Translations under genes and position numbers: made by a program | Shown here: in pieces, positions 1 through 10,384 of the stretch | Position numbering within the stretch: position 1 is the stretch's first letter | How the letters are laid out: every line of letters begins with the position of its first letter | DNA from: Phaeosaccion multiseriatum | Taxonomy: Eukaryota > Ochrophyta, other classes | DNA: 64,000 nt | Direction of reading: 5' to 3' | Assembly (NCBI GenBank): GCA_965112735.1 | Contig: OZ218962.1 | Location: 3,224,001 to 3,288,000 of the forward strand | The notes under the pieces: generated by a model | The model's database searches: none | The model's input: only the letters and a program-made list of their open reading frames with translations | Told to the model about the DNA's origin: nothing

Positions 1-482
1 CTCCCCCGAGCTGCGGCCCGTACGCTCGTCCAGCGACATCTTCCACGCGCCCACGCCCTCAAAGGAGGACGCGTCGGTAGCGGAGCACACCACAAAGGCG
101 CCGTGAAGGGCTTTGCACACGCTGCCCTTGATCTCGCGCTGACCGCCGTCGTAGTGGGGCGTCTTCCACAGAGTCAGGCCTACTCGGTAGTCGCCCACTT
201 TGAGCTGGGGAGGGAGGGAGGGAGGGAGGGAGGGAGGTGTAAGGAGAGAGAGGCCCTTCACCCACGAGTTGATCCCTCTTTCTCCTCCTTCACCCTCGGA
301 CCGCCCATACACCTCTACCCCACCTGCTTCTGCGTAAAGTCCAGCGCGGCGGAGGGCTCGTGCTCCTCCATAAAGGGCTTCTGCGTAATGTTCCGTAAGA
401 TGGAGCTCTTTCCGGTGACCCCATCCCCGCAGAGGAGAAGTGAGAGTTTGATGCCGTCGTTCTTGGCGTTGGTCGGCGACAT
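1..482 (-). CDS. Divergent Rab-like small GTPase, 3' end outside window
   Basis: Two exons are visible: 482-324 (53 codons from ATG) and 204-1, joined in phase 0 across an intron of 119 nt holding a GGGA run. The protein begins MSPTNAKNDGIKLSLLLCGDG and has a P-loop GDGVTGKSS that fits the Rab/Ras GxxxxGKS motif. The second exon continues with a Rab-like strand order (VGDYRVGLTLW, then HGAFVVCSATDASSFEGV, which corresponds to the GxxVVYDVTDxxSF region). The Switch II signature WDTAGQ is replaced by WKTPHYDG, so the catalytic DxxG is missing. Rabs direct vesicle traffic at membranes; here nucleotide binding looks possible but normal hydrolysis does not. The NKxD and SAK motifs and the C-terminal cysteines would lie beyond base 1. 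It could also be a Rab-like (RABL/IFT-type) pseudo-GTPase. Confidence 0.72.
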
Positions 483-1293
483 GAAACGCTGTGCGCGCGA
501 CTGGGAAGGTTTCCGTTGCAGCCGCCTGTCCGTGCAAAGGGGAGAGTAAGGGTGAGCGGAGAGGAGGGGAAAGGGGAGAGAGAAACAAACGCGTTTTCAC
601 GCCGAGACGCAAGCTGACTTACCCTACGGACAGCTGCTTCCCTGTGGCCTGCAGGGAACTCGCCCTCCTGTGAGGAGGGGGGAAGGGAAACGGCCGAGAG
701 CAAAGACATGTCAGCAATGGCATCCTCTCTCGATTGTCCCTCCCATACTCGCCATTGCCTTCCTGCCCCTTTTCCTCTTGCCTGCAGGACTCACCCTGTG
801 GACAGCGGTGGCGGGGGGGCGGCGTGCCTGGCGGGGCCGCCGCTGCTGCTGCTGCTGCGGGGGATGGGGCGTGGTGGCGACGACGACATGGCCCCCTTCT
901 GTTGCTGCTGGTACCACCACTTACTGCTTCCAAAGCTCCCACAGAAGCGTGTGTGCGTCTATGCCAACGATATTAAAGCAGCGACTATTCTGCGCAGGCT
1001 CCTGAGTGAGAGCTAAACCGCTCCTTCCCCCCACACCTGCAAAATGCTTTCGTGCCGTGTATGCCCTTCTCCCACAGATCACTCCGCGCTGTGTTGCTCT
1101 TTTCCCCTTTTTGCTCCACAACTTCGGGTTCTGTGGGAAGAATAAGGCAATGGGAAAGTCGACACGTTTTGGAACATCCCTTCCACCCCTCTGCTGCGTG
1201 CTTCGTGGGGTTGGGTCCTGGGCAAACCAACGTGAAGACAGAGTGGAATGAGGAGACCTATCGAGGCTGCTGCACAGAACGAGGAGCAGCGCC
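483..1293. other. Divergent intergenic region between the Rab-like gene and the Sec14-like gene
   Basis: About 800 bases lie between two head-to-head start codons and presumably hold both promoters and 5' leaders. I see no conserved protein in any frame. GCT/CTG runs near 838-860 make low-complexity reading frames only. An upstream non-coding or short coding exon of the Sec14-like gene could lie here. Confidence 0.5.
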
Positions 1294-4200
1294 TTGGAAA
1301 TGGAGCCCAATGGCTTCTTTCGAGGGGCGAAGGGAGCCCAGATGCTGGCCCAGTTCAGGGCGGTGGCTGAGCATGACACACCGGAAGGACCAGCGTCAAG
1401 TCCTGGTGGAGCTGCGGAGGCAGGAGAGGCTTTTGGAAGGGCCGGACCGGAAGGAGGGCGTGGAGGACACACAGCGGGCGCGGTGGAGGCTTACACCGCT
1501 GCTGCTGCCGACGACTTTGCCAGGCGGAGGAGGAAGAGGAGCTTGCCTCTGCAGCTGACGCCCCTCCACTTCTCCCAAGAGGCGCTGCGGACGCTGCCCT
1601 TCCGCCTCGTACCTCAGAGAGACTCCTCAGGTAGGTGGTTGGTCTTCCTCCAATCTCCCCTCTCCCTCCCTAGCTCCCTCCCTCATTCCCTCCTTCTCTT
1701 TTCCTCATGTTCTAACTACCGAACCACTTCGCTCTATAATGTAACTCACTCACTCCCTCCCTCCCTCACTCACTCACTCGCTCACTCGCTCACTCACTCG
1801 CTCACTCACTCACTCACTCACTCACTCACTCACTCACTCACTCACTCACTCACTCACTCACTCACTCACTCACTCACTCAACCACTCAACCACTCACTCA
1901 CTCACTACTCACTCACTCAGTCACTCACTCAGTCACTCACTCACTCACTCACTCACTCACTCCCTCACCCTCTCACTGACTCACCCTCTTACTCGCTCCA
2001 CCCCCCCGACTCCACGCCTCTCCTCTCCTCGCCAGGCCGGGCGATACTGGCAGTGTCGCTGCCGGAGCTCGAAGCGTGGAGGGAGCGCCACAGCCCCTCT
2101 GGCCATGCCTTCCCCGCGCCCTCCCCCTCCCCTCATGCCTCCACCCTTCCCTCCGTGTCGGCGGCGGATGCGTGCCTGGCGCTGACTTACCTCGTGCAGG
2201 AGGCAAGTAGACCCTTACGCCCCGTCACACACACGCACACGCACAGGAACGGCACCAGCGTGGACGGTGACAGAGGGCCCAACCGCCCCCCAGCTCCACT
2301 CGGTAGCGACGGTAGCGCTCATTCCGTCAACATCAGCAGCAGCAGTAGCAGCAGCAGTAGCAGCAACAGCAACAGCAGCAGCACTCACACGAGAGGCAGC
2401 AGTGCAGCGGAGTCGGGGGCGTGCCAGTGGCCTGCCCTCCCCGGGCGGCTCGTGGTGGTGGTGGACGCTGCCCACGCGAAGGTCGACGCCGCCCTGCACG
2501 CACTCCTGAGCCGCCCCCCGGTGCTCGGGGTGCTCGGGGGAGGATGGCAGCAGACGGCCTCGCGGCCCTCTTGTGCATCGCCACCCCAACCTTCCTCCTT
2601 CCCCCCTCCTCCTCCTTCTACTACTACTTCTACTACTACTACTAATGCTACTACCACTACTACTACTACTACTGCTGCTACTACTACTACTATTACTACT
2701 ACTACTACTACCACTACTCCTACTAGTTCTCTCCCCCCGCCCTCTCCTACTCCGCCCCCTTCCTCCGCCCCTCCTGTGTCTAGCCGGGCCCCCTCTCTCC
2801 TCCAAGTGCACAAGGTGGTCGTTCAGGGGCTCGGGATTGGCATGGAGGGCCTGGGTTTGCGTCCCGCCCCCCGTGGGGAGCACCCACCGCCAGGACATGC
2901 ATCGCCGCACACGCACACACACACGCACACACAAGCCCCCACGCCCCCCCCGGGAGAGAAGGAGGGCTGCTCTGCTCTTGCCCTCCCGCCCCCCGGGGCC
3001 ATGGACTTTCCCGCCAGTGTGCACGCCGTATATGTGGTGAATGCCTCCTGGGGGCTCCGAGCTGCCATTCGGGCCAAGCGCCTCGTGGCCAAGGAGAGAG
3101 AAGCCATGCTGCTGTACAAGGTAGGGAGAGGCACGCACGTGGGTTAGGTTAGAGGGATATGGGGGGCTGTTGTGTTGTCTTCATCGCAGCTCGGACTTGC
3201 TCCAGCTGTGTGTTTTCAAGTACTGAGGCAGCAGGCCCGGTGTACGATTGATTGACTTGATGAGTGCCCGCCTCCCTCTCCTTCGCCGAAGGTGTGCTGC
3301 ATCGGAGCTGGAGACGAGGGGCAGCTGAGGGAATTGGGCATCGGCCATGTGTTCGGCCCAACTTTCGCTCCCCAGCGGGGGCTCTCTCCAGAGGGCCGGG
3401 CCAGCGGAACCGCCAGCAGCAATGCATGTGTCAAGGGAAGCAGCAGTAGTAGTAGTGACAGCAGCAGTTGGTTGTACAGCAGCCAGTTGGAGTGGGAGTG
3501 GCAGCGGTGGATTGCGCTGCACACCGCAGTGCAGGAGAGCCGTTTCCGAGACCACATGCAGGACCAGCTCAAGGACGGGGCTGCGCTGGGGGCGTGGTTC
3601 AGAGGCGCGAGGAGGGAAGGTGGCGAGCAGGCTTGGAGACGCGCTCTCCGGGCTCTGGCGGAGTACGGCCCGCTGGTGGTGCCCCAGGGGGGCGGGTGGG
3701 GCAGAGGACTTCCGAGTCGAGGAGGAAGAGATCGAGCAGAAGAAGCGACGAATGGGACCGATTCGGAGAGGGGTCCTGACACCCAACAGCGACAGGCCAA
3801 GAAGGACCTGGGCAGAGACGTCATTGTCATCAACGGCAAGGAGGTGGGCTGCCATCCCTCTCCCTCTCCCTCTCCCTCTCCCTCTCCCTCTCCCTCTCCC
3901 TCTCCCGCCCAGCCAAGGCGGAAGCTGGCGCGCTCGGGGAGTGAGCGCTGGCAAGACGCAGTGGGCACTCTCGGGGCGGCCATTGACGCCACAGCAGCAG
4001 CCTCACTGCACCGTGGGGATGGGGAGGGGGCTCCGAGTCGGGGCGGTGGCAGTGGCGGGGGCGGTGCAGGAACAAGCACATGCTCTGTGCGATGCTCTGC
4101 CCTTTCGGCGGCGTCTCGCGTGCTTTCCCTGTGCAGCCGCACCGCCATTGGAGGAGACGTACTCGACGCCGTCACGGGCCTGCTCGCCGTGGGGGGGCAG

Positions 4201-4941
4201 GAGCAGCAGCAGCAGCATTCAGCTCAAGAGGTGTATGGGCAGCGGGAGGAGGCAGATGGCAGTGGATGGGCGGGGCAGGGCCTGGAGGTGTCCCTGCAGC
4301 ACGTGCAGGACTTTCAATCGCCAATCACCATGCGGGTCTGCAGCCCCCCGAGGATGGCGGGCACGGAGCCGTGCGACGCACCGCTTCAAGGTCCTCAAGT
4401 GGTCGTGGAGGTGAGCACGAGCCTTGCCTTCGACGTGCGCGTGCATCGCGAGGATCGTCGGGGCGGGGCTGCGCTCAGGAGGTGCGGGCGCGTGGAGGGC
4501 CGGTGGAGGCGGGCGTACACAGCCACTCTTGCTCTCGCTGCGGGGGAGGAGGAGGAGGAGGGTGAGGAGGAGGACGAGCTGGAGGAGGAGCTGGAGGAGG
4601 AAGAAGGGGAGGTGGAGGTGCAGGGGGAGGCGAAGCTCTCAGAGGCAAGCAGGGCCAGCAGCAGCAGCAGTCATACGGGAAGCAGGTCGATAAGGTCGAT
4701 GTCGAAGTCGAAGTCGATGCGCGTGGTGGAGGAAGGCCTGCAGTTTGTTGAGATAACTGCCACGCTGCCCGCGAGGGGGGACAGCTCAAGAAACGCGTCT
4801 ATGTCTCCTCCTCCACCGCTCCGGCAACGTGTATTGCATGGGATAGGGGCAGGGGCAGAGAAAGGAGCAGAGGTAGGAGCAGGGGCAGAGCAAGGGGCAG
4901 GAGCAGAAGCCTTCTCGCACGGTGAGTGCAGGGCAGGAGCA

Positions 4942-4974
<33 letters not shown>

Positions 4975-5181
4975 CCAGGACCAGGACCAGGAGCAGGAGC
5001 AGCAGGAGCAGGAGCAGGAGCAGGAGGAGCAGCAGGAGCAGGAGGAGCAGGGGCAAGGGTCGCCTTGCCACACGCCCTTTCATCGCATGGACCGAGGGCC
5101 GCTGCATCGCCTCCCAAGGGGGGGGGGTTCTCCATAGCAGCGCTGGCGGGGATTGCAGCAGACGCAGTGCCGATGGACTGA
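1294..5181 (+). CDS. CRAL-TRIO (Sec14-like) domain protein with long low-complexity tail
   Basis: Exons I can support are 1294-1630 and 2036-2202 (phase 1 junction), an exon starting near 2428, one ending at 3120, and 3292 to the stop at 5181 (phase 0). The first part (AVEAYTAAAADDFARRR, then a strand GRAILAVSLPELEAW) resembles the end of the CRAL-TRIO N-terminal helix bundle and the first lipid-binding strand. LPGRLVVVVDAAHAK and VHAVYVVNASWGLRAAIRAK match the central strand and the signature VFVINAPWLFRA of Sec14. CCIGAGDEGQLRELG matches the last strand and helix. Such domains bind phosphoinositides or other lipids and move them between membranes. The 3' half is poorly conserved, rich in Ser, Glu and Ala-Gly repeats, with a possible beta domain (VVVEVSTSLAFDVRV ... 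GLQFVEITATL). Exons between 2428 and 3120 and several possible short introns (3844-3912; one opening at 4921) are uncertain. I infer lipid transfer from the fold only. Confidence 0.6.
1741..1976. repeat. (CACT)n tetranucleotide repeat in intron 1 of the Sec14-like gene
   Basis: A CACT/CTCA repeat with CTCG and CCAC variants fills most of the 405-nt intron 1631-2035. The intron length is a multiple of three and lacks stops, so it falsely extends the reading frame as a His-Ser-Leu-Thr repeat. Confidence 0.9.
2203..2427 (+). other. Candidate GC-AG intron in the Sec14-like gene
   Basis: The sequence GAG|GCAAGT at 2200-2208 fits the strict donor of GC-AG introns. A phase-0 acceptor TGCCAG ends at 2427. 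Removing it deletes a His-Thr and Ser-repeat stretch and joins TYLVQE to WPALPGRLVVVVD, which improves the CRAL-TRIO reading. No transcript evidence is available. Confidence 0.5.
2617..2722. repeat. (TAC)n trinucleotide repeat
   Basis: Imperfect TAC repeats, most likely in an intron of the Sec14-like gene because they interrupt the conserved domain between its central strands. Confidence 0.85.
3852..3905. repeat. (CCCTCT)n hexanucleotide repeat, probable 69-nt intron
   Basis: About nine CCCTCT units sit between GAG|GTGGGC at 3844 and CCCAG at 3912. The length is a multiple of three, so an exonic Pro-Ser repeat cannot be excluded. Confidence 0.75.
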
Positions 5182-5372
5182 GCTCTCTGTCTGTCTGCCC
5201 GTCTGTCTGTCTGTCTGTCTGTCCGTCTCTCTCGCTCTGTTCATCAAGAGGGCTGTCAGCAGCCCGTGTCCCCTCTGGCTTTGTGACCACTTGTGCAAGG
5301 GCTGACATGTAAATACAGTTTTGAGTTTTGACGAGTGTGCAAAGGACTTCTTTATTACATTACGATGTCCCA

Positions 5373-5426
5373 ATGGCCGATAGGCAGGCAATGGCCGATA
5401 GGCAGGCAATCGCCGATAGGCAGGCA
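5373..5426. repeat. 18-nt tandem repeat, three copies
   Basis: Units begin at 5373, 5391 and 5409 and differ by one or two bases. The core is CCGATAGGCAGGCAAT. Confidence 0.85.
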
Positions 5427-5950
5427 ATGCGGCAAGACTTGAAATATACACAACTGCACCGTCCCACCGGGGGCAAACGAGGTTCGTGGCAGGGGCTGCG
5501 GCTGTGGCAGTAGTGCGGCTGTGGCAGTGGGGCAGCAGCCAACGCACGCGGCAGAGGTAAGCCTAGAGCCTCCGGGGGAGGGCATTCCACAGGAGATGCG
5601 AGTGGTGTTGCGCACGTGGCAGCGGAGACCCCTCCAGAGTGGCCCAGAGTGACGAGCTTTGGCCCTCTTGTCGCATGGCGATTGTCGAATTCCCAAGCTC
5701 CTGGTTCCACTTCCCGTGCGGCTTTAATCACTTCTATCACTACCCCTGCGCTGCTGGCGGGGCTGGAGGTGTACATGGAGGTGGGGTATCGCTGCTGCCA
5801 TTCCGTGGTCATCTGAGCAGTGGCTGTGCCATCAGCAGAGAGGCCCGTCTACAGTTGCCAAGGCCGGCTCTGCAGCGCTCAAACTCAATTTCCTCTCCCG
5901 GTGGGGCAGTGCCATAGCACCACACCGCCGTACCTCCTTGTCTCGCTGCC

Positions 5951-5966
5951 GTATCGCCAACTGCTG
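5951..5966. repeat. Copy of dispersed 16-mer (GTATCGCCAACTGCTG)
   Basis: One-base variant of GTATCACCAACTGCTG, here in an intergenic or untranslated context. See findings for the full list of copies. Confidence 0.7.
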
Positions 5967-6319
5967 CATCTGCTGCTGCCACTGTCCCGCATGAGCTACC
6001 CGCGGCAGCCCAGGCTATTTTTACCCTAAGCTCCAGCAATGGGCCCAGAACCCCCCCCCCCGCTTGTCCGCGTGTCTTGCCTTATCCTAACCGTAGTCCA
6101 TAGTATAATAGTATCTGTCCTCCTCGGCAGTCGCCAGCAGTCCTACCAGTTCAAGTAGGCGGCAGCCCCTGCAGAGGGAAGAAGCGACCAAGACCACACA
6201 CGATGGATGGCAATGGAGAGAGAGGGGAGAGATTCATGGTTACGGTTACAACATGCCTTGAGTTGGCCCTCTGCGGTGCACAAGGTACACATGTTTAGAC
6301 ACGAAACCGAAGCTCCACA

Positions 6320-8317
6320 TCACTTCGGCTCACCTTGCAGGAAAGGGTGTCCCACATAGGCCCCGAGCACGATGGCGGTGATGATGAGGTAGGGTCCCCT
6401 GGCGAACTCCTTCCAGTAGTCATCGGGCAGCGTCTGCCGCCCCTCCCACACCGCCTGGAACGGGACCACGCTCGTGCGCGCCTTGACCTGCGCAGGCAAA
6501 GGAGTGAGCGAAGCAGAGTGAGCGGAAATGATGCTTCGGCTTGTTGTCCTCACCCAATCAGATCCTGTCAGAAGCAAGATGGACCGCTTGCCCCGGCTAC
6601 CGCCCTGAATGCGTGACTGCCTGAATGCGTGACTGCCACACTGATTTACTGCCTGACTGCCTGAATGCGTGACTGCCTACCCATGTGCCTGAATGCGTGA
6701 CTGCCTGACTGCCTGACCGACCCATGTGCCTGATTGCCTGACTGGCCCATATGCCTGACTGACCAATGTGCCTGATTGCCTGACTGACCCATATGCCTGA
6801 CTGACCCATATGCCTGACCTGCTCGAAGGCCTCTCCGTACTTTGCTCCCAGGCGGCGGTCCCCGTGCGGAATGGAGAAGGCGTGGTGTGCCATGAGCAGC
6901 GCCGAGGTGAGCAGCGTGAAGGACGTGCCGATGTACAGAGAGTGCGCCAGGCACCACATGGCCTGCCCCACGAACTGGGGATGGCGGGTGATGCGCATAA
7001 TGCCTATGGCGATGGCAGTGGACAGGCGATGGCAGTGGACAGGGGGGGGGGGGGTTAGGTGTAAGTTTGTTTTCGAGGGCAGATTGGGGGTGGGGAGAAG
7101 CGGGGCACCAAGGACGAAGGAAGGAAGGAAAGAAGGAATGGAAACGCAAATGGTCCAGGCATACACGCCCCAGACGTTCGAATAAGGCGTTGCGTGACAC
7201 CCCCGGTTAACATTTCCAAACAGTACAGTACCTGTCTCCCACATGTGCAACTTGGGCTTGTCGACGGCGGCCACCTCCAGCAGGTTGAAGGTGGAGGGGT
7301 ACAGGAACAGGAAGCTCAGTGCGCTCAGGAAGAAGACGCCCTCGTGCACGCCGGGCACCAGCCGCACGTCCCACAGCTGCGTGCCGTCGTAGCGGTGGTT
7401 GATGAAGTACACCACCGGGGACAGCGCCAGGGGGAGGCTCACCTGCACCGGTTGGTCATATATACAGCAGTCAGTCAGTCGGAGGAATGCGTGTGTGTAA
7501 GGTATCGAGGGAGAATTCTGGGCCCTGTGTGGAGAGAGGGCGCAGAGGGCTTCCTGGGGGCGCCCTCAGCGCACGTCCTTCTCCCTTTCTCTTCGCGAGA
7601 CACCTTCTTCCTCCCACTCCCTCCCTCCCTCCCTCATCCACTCACCACCCCGAACAGGACCCTCCACGCCCTCGCCCCGATGATGTCCTCCCCCTTGGCC
7701 CTGAGGCCCGCAAGGCCGCTGTGTGCCACCGCGAAGATGCCCAACAGCAGAGTGATGGTCCCCTCGTGGCTGCCCCCCACCAAGCTTTCCAGCACGCGGA
7801 TGTAGTCGTCCCCGAAGCCGGTGTCCGGGTTGATCCACAGCACGTCCAGCGCCCCCAGCACGGTGATGAGCACGGCGAGGAAGCGCACCCACTGGATGCC
7901 GCGCTCCTGCTCCAGGCTGAACACGGCCGCGTCTTCTCCGATCAGCTCCTGCTCGTTGGCCGCCGACATGGACAGGCTGGTGCTGCTGCTGCTTCTACTG
8001 TGGTTATCACTGCTAAGACTGTTGATACTGCTACTGCTACCAGAGCCACCACTAGTACTACTCGCCACGCCATTGCTGCTGCTGCTCATGGAGTCCCAGA
8101 AAGCCTGCTGTTCCTGCTGCAGCGACGGAAGTGCCCCTCTCACGTGGCTGCCTCGTGTGCAGAGGACTCTATCGCTACCAGCTCCCTTGCCACTGACTCT
8201 GCCTCCTTTCATGCAACGGGCAGGGTGTACCGCGAAGCCATGGGTCTTCTCCGGCAGCAGCAGGAGACATGCCGCAGCCGCGCTTAACACCAAATAATGT
8301 CGCACCATGCCGCTCAC
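6320..8317 (-). CDS. Z-ISO: 15-cis-zeta-carotene isomerase, plastid-targeted
   Basis: Four exons (8317-7646, 7442-7232, 7003-6819, 6487-6320) join in phase to 411 residues. The enzyme is a haem-dependent plastid membrane protein that converts tri-cis to 9,9'-di-cis zeta-carotene in carotenoid synthesis; the fold is shared with bacterial NnrU. Family hallmarks are AVAHSGLAGLRAKGEDIIGA, VVYFINHRYDGTQLW, MRITRHPQFVGQAMWCLAHS, MAHHAFSIPHGDRRLGAKYG and TLPDDYWKEF, including the histidines used as haem ligands in plants. The leader is a hydrophobic signal peptide (about residues 6-22) followed by THG|FAVHP, with Phe at +1 of the predicted cleavage, then a Ser-rich transit-like linker. This marks import into a complex plastid. 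A second Met (8308) may be the real start. Intron 3 is made of repeats carrying its own donor. The gene is divergent from the repeat protein at 8453. Confidence 0.93.
6601..6818. repeat. Donor-derived tandem repeats in Z-ISO intron 3
   Basis: On the sense (minus) strand the intron opens GTCAGGCATATGGGTCAGTC and repeats variants of this unit (GGCATATGGGTCAGTCA, then CAGTCACGCATTCAGGCAGT) for about 200 nt. Each unit contains a copy of the donor GTCAG. Confidence 0.85.
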
Positions 8318-8452
8318 GCGATTATTGGCCCTCGCGTTGCCCCTTGGTTCTCCTTTGCATGAAGGAGCGGGAAAATATCGGGTGCCATCCCGGCGCGCTG
8401 TGACGATCGGTTTCAGGCAAAGAACGACAGACAGGGAAGAACAGAGCCCACA
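8318..8452. promoter_or_regulatory. Short divergent promoter region, Z-ISO / FNIP-like protein
   Basis: Only 135 bases separate two divergent start codons, so both core promoters and leaders must lie here or overlap the coding regions. I see no clear TATA box. Confidence 0.5.
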
Positions 8453-10384
8453 ATGGGGGAGGATCGAAATAGAAGTAGTCCTCAGGAGGCGGCAGCTTCC
8501 AGATTGGCCACGGCGGCCTTGAGAACTGTGGCAGCCTTCCTACCTAGAGAGAAAGGTTTGTGGGGAGTGTGCAAGGAGGTGGATGAGGTCACCTCCCGGA
8601 GGCTGGTGGTCAATGCCCTCATGCCTGACAGTGTCCAACGCCGTATGCTGAGTGGGCTGAAGCAGCAGAAGGAGGAGGGGAATAGAAGCGCTGCTATTGC
8701 TTTGTCAACAGATGCCATGATGCCATGTACGACGGTCAATGCTGTTGCTCCTGCGAGGGGGAAAGTAGGCGGCGCGGAGGAGGTACAAAGGTCGGAGAGG
8801 GGTCGGACAAGGCAAGAAGATCAGCATAAGGGACCGCGTGGGAAGATGCAGCGCAAAGAGGCTGCAGAGAGACGCTTCTTTCGCGTCGTGGCTGTGAAGC
8901 TCGGTTTCAAGGAGGAGGGTTGTTCTGCCAATGATGCTCTCGTTGGAAAGGTCCTGGCGCTTTTGCCACGCTCGGTCAAGCATGTACGTTCCTGTGACCA
9001 CTTCAATCAGTCCAATGTGGTTCTTCCTTGTGGTGTGGAAGAGGTGGTGATGGGGGATGACTTTGACCACCCTCTCGCCCTGCCTGCCTCGCTCAAGAAG
9101 ATTAGATTTGGCAATCGCTTCAATCAGCAGCTTGCCCTCCCTTGTGGTGTGGAGGAGGTGCAGATGGGGTTTGGGTTTAACCAACCTCTGGACCTGCCCG
9201 CCTCGCTCAAGAAGGTGGACATGGGGTTTCACTTCAATCTCCCTCTGGAGCTGCCTGCCTCGCTCAAGAGGATCAAATTTGACCGGGGCGCGAGGTTCAA
9301 TCAGCACTTGGTCCTTCCTTGTGGTGTGGAGGAGGTGGAGATGGGGGTTTGCTTTAACCTCCCTCTGGACCTGCCTTCGTCGCTCAAGAAGATTTCGTTT
9401 TGCTGGGGGTCTCAGTTCAATCAGCACTTGGTTCTTCCTTGCGGTGTGGAGGAAGTGGACATGGGGTTTCACTTTAACCTCCCCCTGGATCTGCCTGCTT
9501 CTCTCAAGAAGATCAAGTTTGCTTGGTATTTCAACGAGCACGTGGTCCTTCCTTGCGGTGTGGAGGAGGTGCAGATGGGGCTTGCATTTAACCGCCCTCT
9601 GGACCTTCCTGCCTCGCTCAAGAAGATCAAATTTGGCATTTTCTTTAATCAGCACGTGGTCCTTCCTGCCGGCGTGGAGGAGGTGGAGATGGGGCGGTAC
9701 TTTAACCTCCCTCTGGACCTCCCTGCCTCGCTCAAGAAGATCAAGTTTGACCGGGGCGCCATGTTCAATCAGCAATTGGTCCTTCCTTGCGGGTTGGAGG
9801 AACTGGAGATGGGGTATTTCTTTAACTTCCCCCTGGACCTGCCTGCCTCGCTCAAGAAGATCAAATTTGGCGTCAAGTTGAATCAGCAATTGGTCATTCC
9901 TTGCGGTGTGGAGGAGTTGGCTATCTCGCAGGACTTTAACCTCCCTCTTGACCTTCCTGCCTCGCTCAAGAAGATCACATTCGGCTGTTACTTCAATCAG
10001 CACGTGGTCCTTCCTTGCGGCGTGGAGGAGGTGGAGATGGGGCATCACTTTAATCTCTCTCTGGAGCTGCCTGCCTCCCTGAAGAAGATCAAATTCGGCG
10101 ACACGTTCAATCAGCGTGTGGCCCTTCCTGACGGGGTGGAGGAGGTGGTGATGGGGAGTGACTTTAACCTCCCTCTAAACCTCCCTGCTTCTCTTCGGAC
10201 TCTCGAGCTGGGGTGGAGCTACACCTGGCCTTTTGAGAGCCTGCCTGCTGGCCTGAGGAAGCTCACAGTTGGGAGGGACTATCCGCTGCCTGCAGATCTA
10301 CCCGAGGGGCTGACGGTGACTCGCTCCTCCTGTAAGGCCGATGGGACATGGGGAGGACGATACAGCTTCAACGGCTGGTTTTGA
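8453..10384 (+). CDS. Intronless FNIP/LRR-like repeat protein, copy 1
   Basis: A single uninterrupted frame encodes 643 residues. Residues 1-180 are charged and contain LWGVCKEVDEVTSRRL, shared with the paralogue at 23950 and reminiscent of a degenerate F-box. From about residue 180 to 620 the chain is an array of 20-24 residue units that alternate FNQHLVLPCGVEEVEMG and FNLPLDLPASLKKIKFG, with the FN-x-P-L and LP-x-SL-x-x-I-x-F-G pattern of FNIP and related leucine-rich repeats. These usually form protein-binding solenoids, and in amoebae and giant viruses they often follow an F-box. The DNA of the units is itself highly repetitive. The lack of introns contrasts with all large neighbours and suggests retroposition or transfer. 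The substrate is unknown; ubiquitin-ligase adaptor function is only a guess. Confidence 0.85.
   Translation: MGEDRNRSSPQEAAASRLATAALRTVAAFLPREKGLWGVCKEVDEVTSRRLVVNALMPDSVQRRMLSGLKQQKEEGNRSAAIALSTDAMMPCTTVNAVAPARGKVGGAEEVQRSERGRTRQEDQHKGPRGKMQRKEAAERRFFRVVAVKLGFKEEGCSANDALVGKVLALLPRSVKHVRSCDHFNQSNVVLPCGVEEVVMGDDFDHPLALPASLKKIRFGNRFNQQLALPCGVEEVQMGFGFNQPLDLPASLKKVDMGFHFNLPLELPASLKRIKFDRGARFNQHLVLPCGVEEVEMGVCFNLPLDLPSSLKKISFCWGSQFNQHLVLPCGVEEVDMGFHFNLPLDLPASLKKIKFAWYFNEHVVLPCGVEEVQMGLAFNRPLDLPASLKKIKFGIFFNQHVVLPAGVEEVEMGRYFNLPLDLPASLKKIKFDRGAMFNQQLVLPCGLEELEMGYFFNFPLDLPASLKKIKFGVKLNQQLVIPCGVEELAISQDFNLPLDLPASLKKITFGCYFNQHVVLPCGVEEVEMGHHFNLSLELPASLKKIKFGDTFNQRVALPDGVEEVVMGSDFNLPLNLPASLRTLELGWSYTWPFESLPAGLRKLTVGRDYPLPADLPEGLTVTRSSCKADGTWGGRYSFNGWF

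Larger units (their letters stand above)
5182..6319. other. Convergent intergenic region, no supported gene
   Basis: This lies between the stop of the Sec14-like gene (plus) and the stop of Z-ISO (minus), so it holds both 3' untranslated regions. It contains three tandem 18-nt units at 5373-5426 and one copy of the dispersed 16-mer (5951-5966). Minus-strand frames at 5809-6039 and 5360-5812 are open but show no recognisable domain. Confidence 0.55.

Noticed and set aside
1052-1558. Alternative helical N-terminus for the Sec14-like gene (frame with QVLVELRRQERLLEG)
   Set aside because: It looks coding-like but has no clear donor to join the supported exon frame, and the other frame carries the CRAL-TRIO match; kept only as a possibility.
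1294-3147. Continuous 617-residue frame taken as one exon
   Set aside because: The CACT and TAC tracts have lengths that keep the frame open, but they interrupt the CRAL-TRIO domain and have splice borders, so they are treated as introns.
5360-6039. Two minus-strand open frames as a gene
   Set aside because: No domain, no splice support, and one end is a tandem repeat; composition is typical of untranslated DNA here.
8705-10048. Antisense open frame of 447 residues
   Set aside because: It mirrors the repeat DNA of the FNIP-like gene; the plus-strand product has the recognisable repeat pattern.
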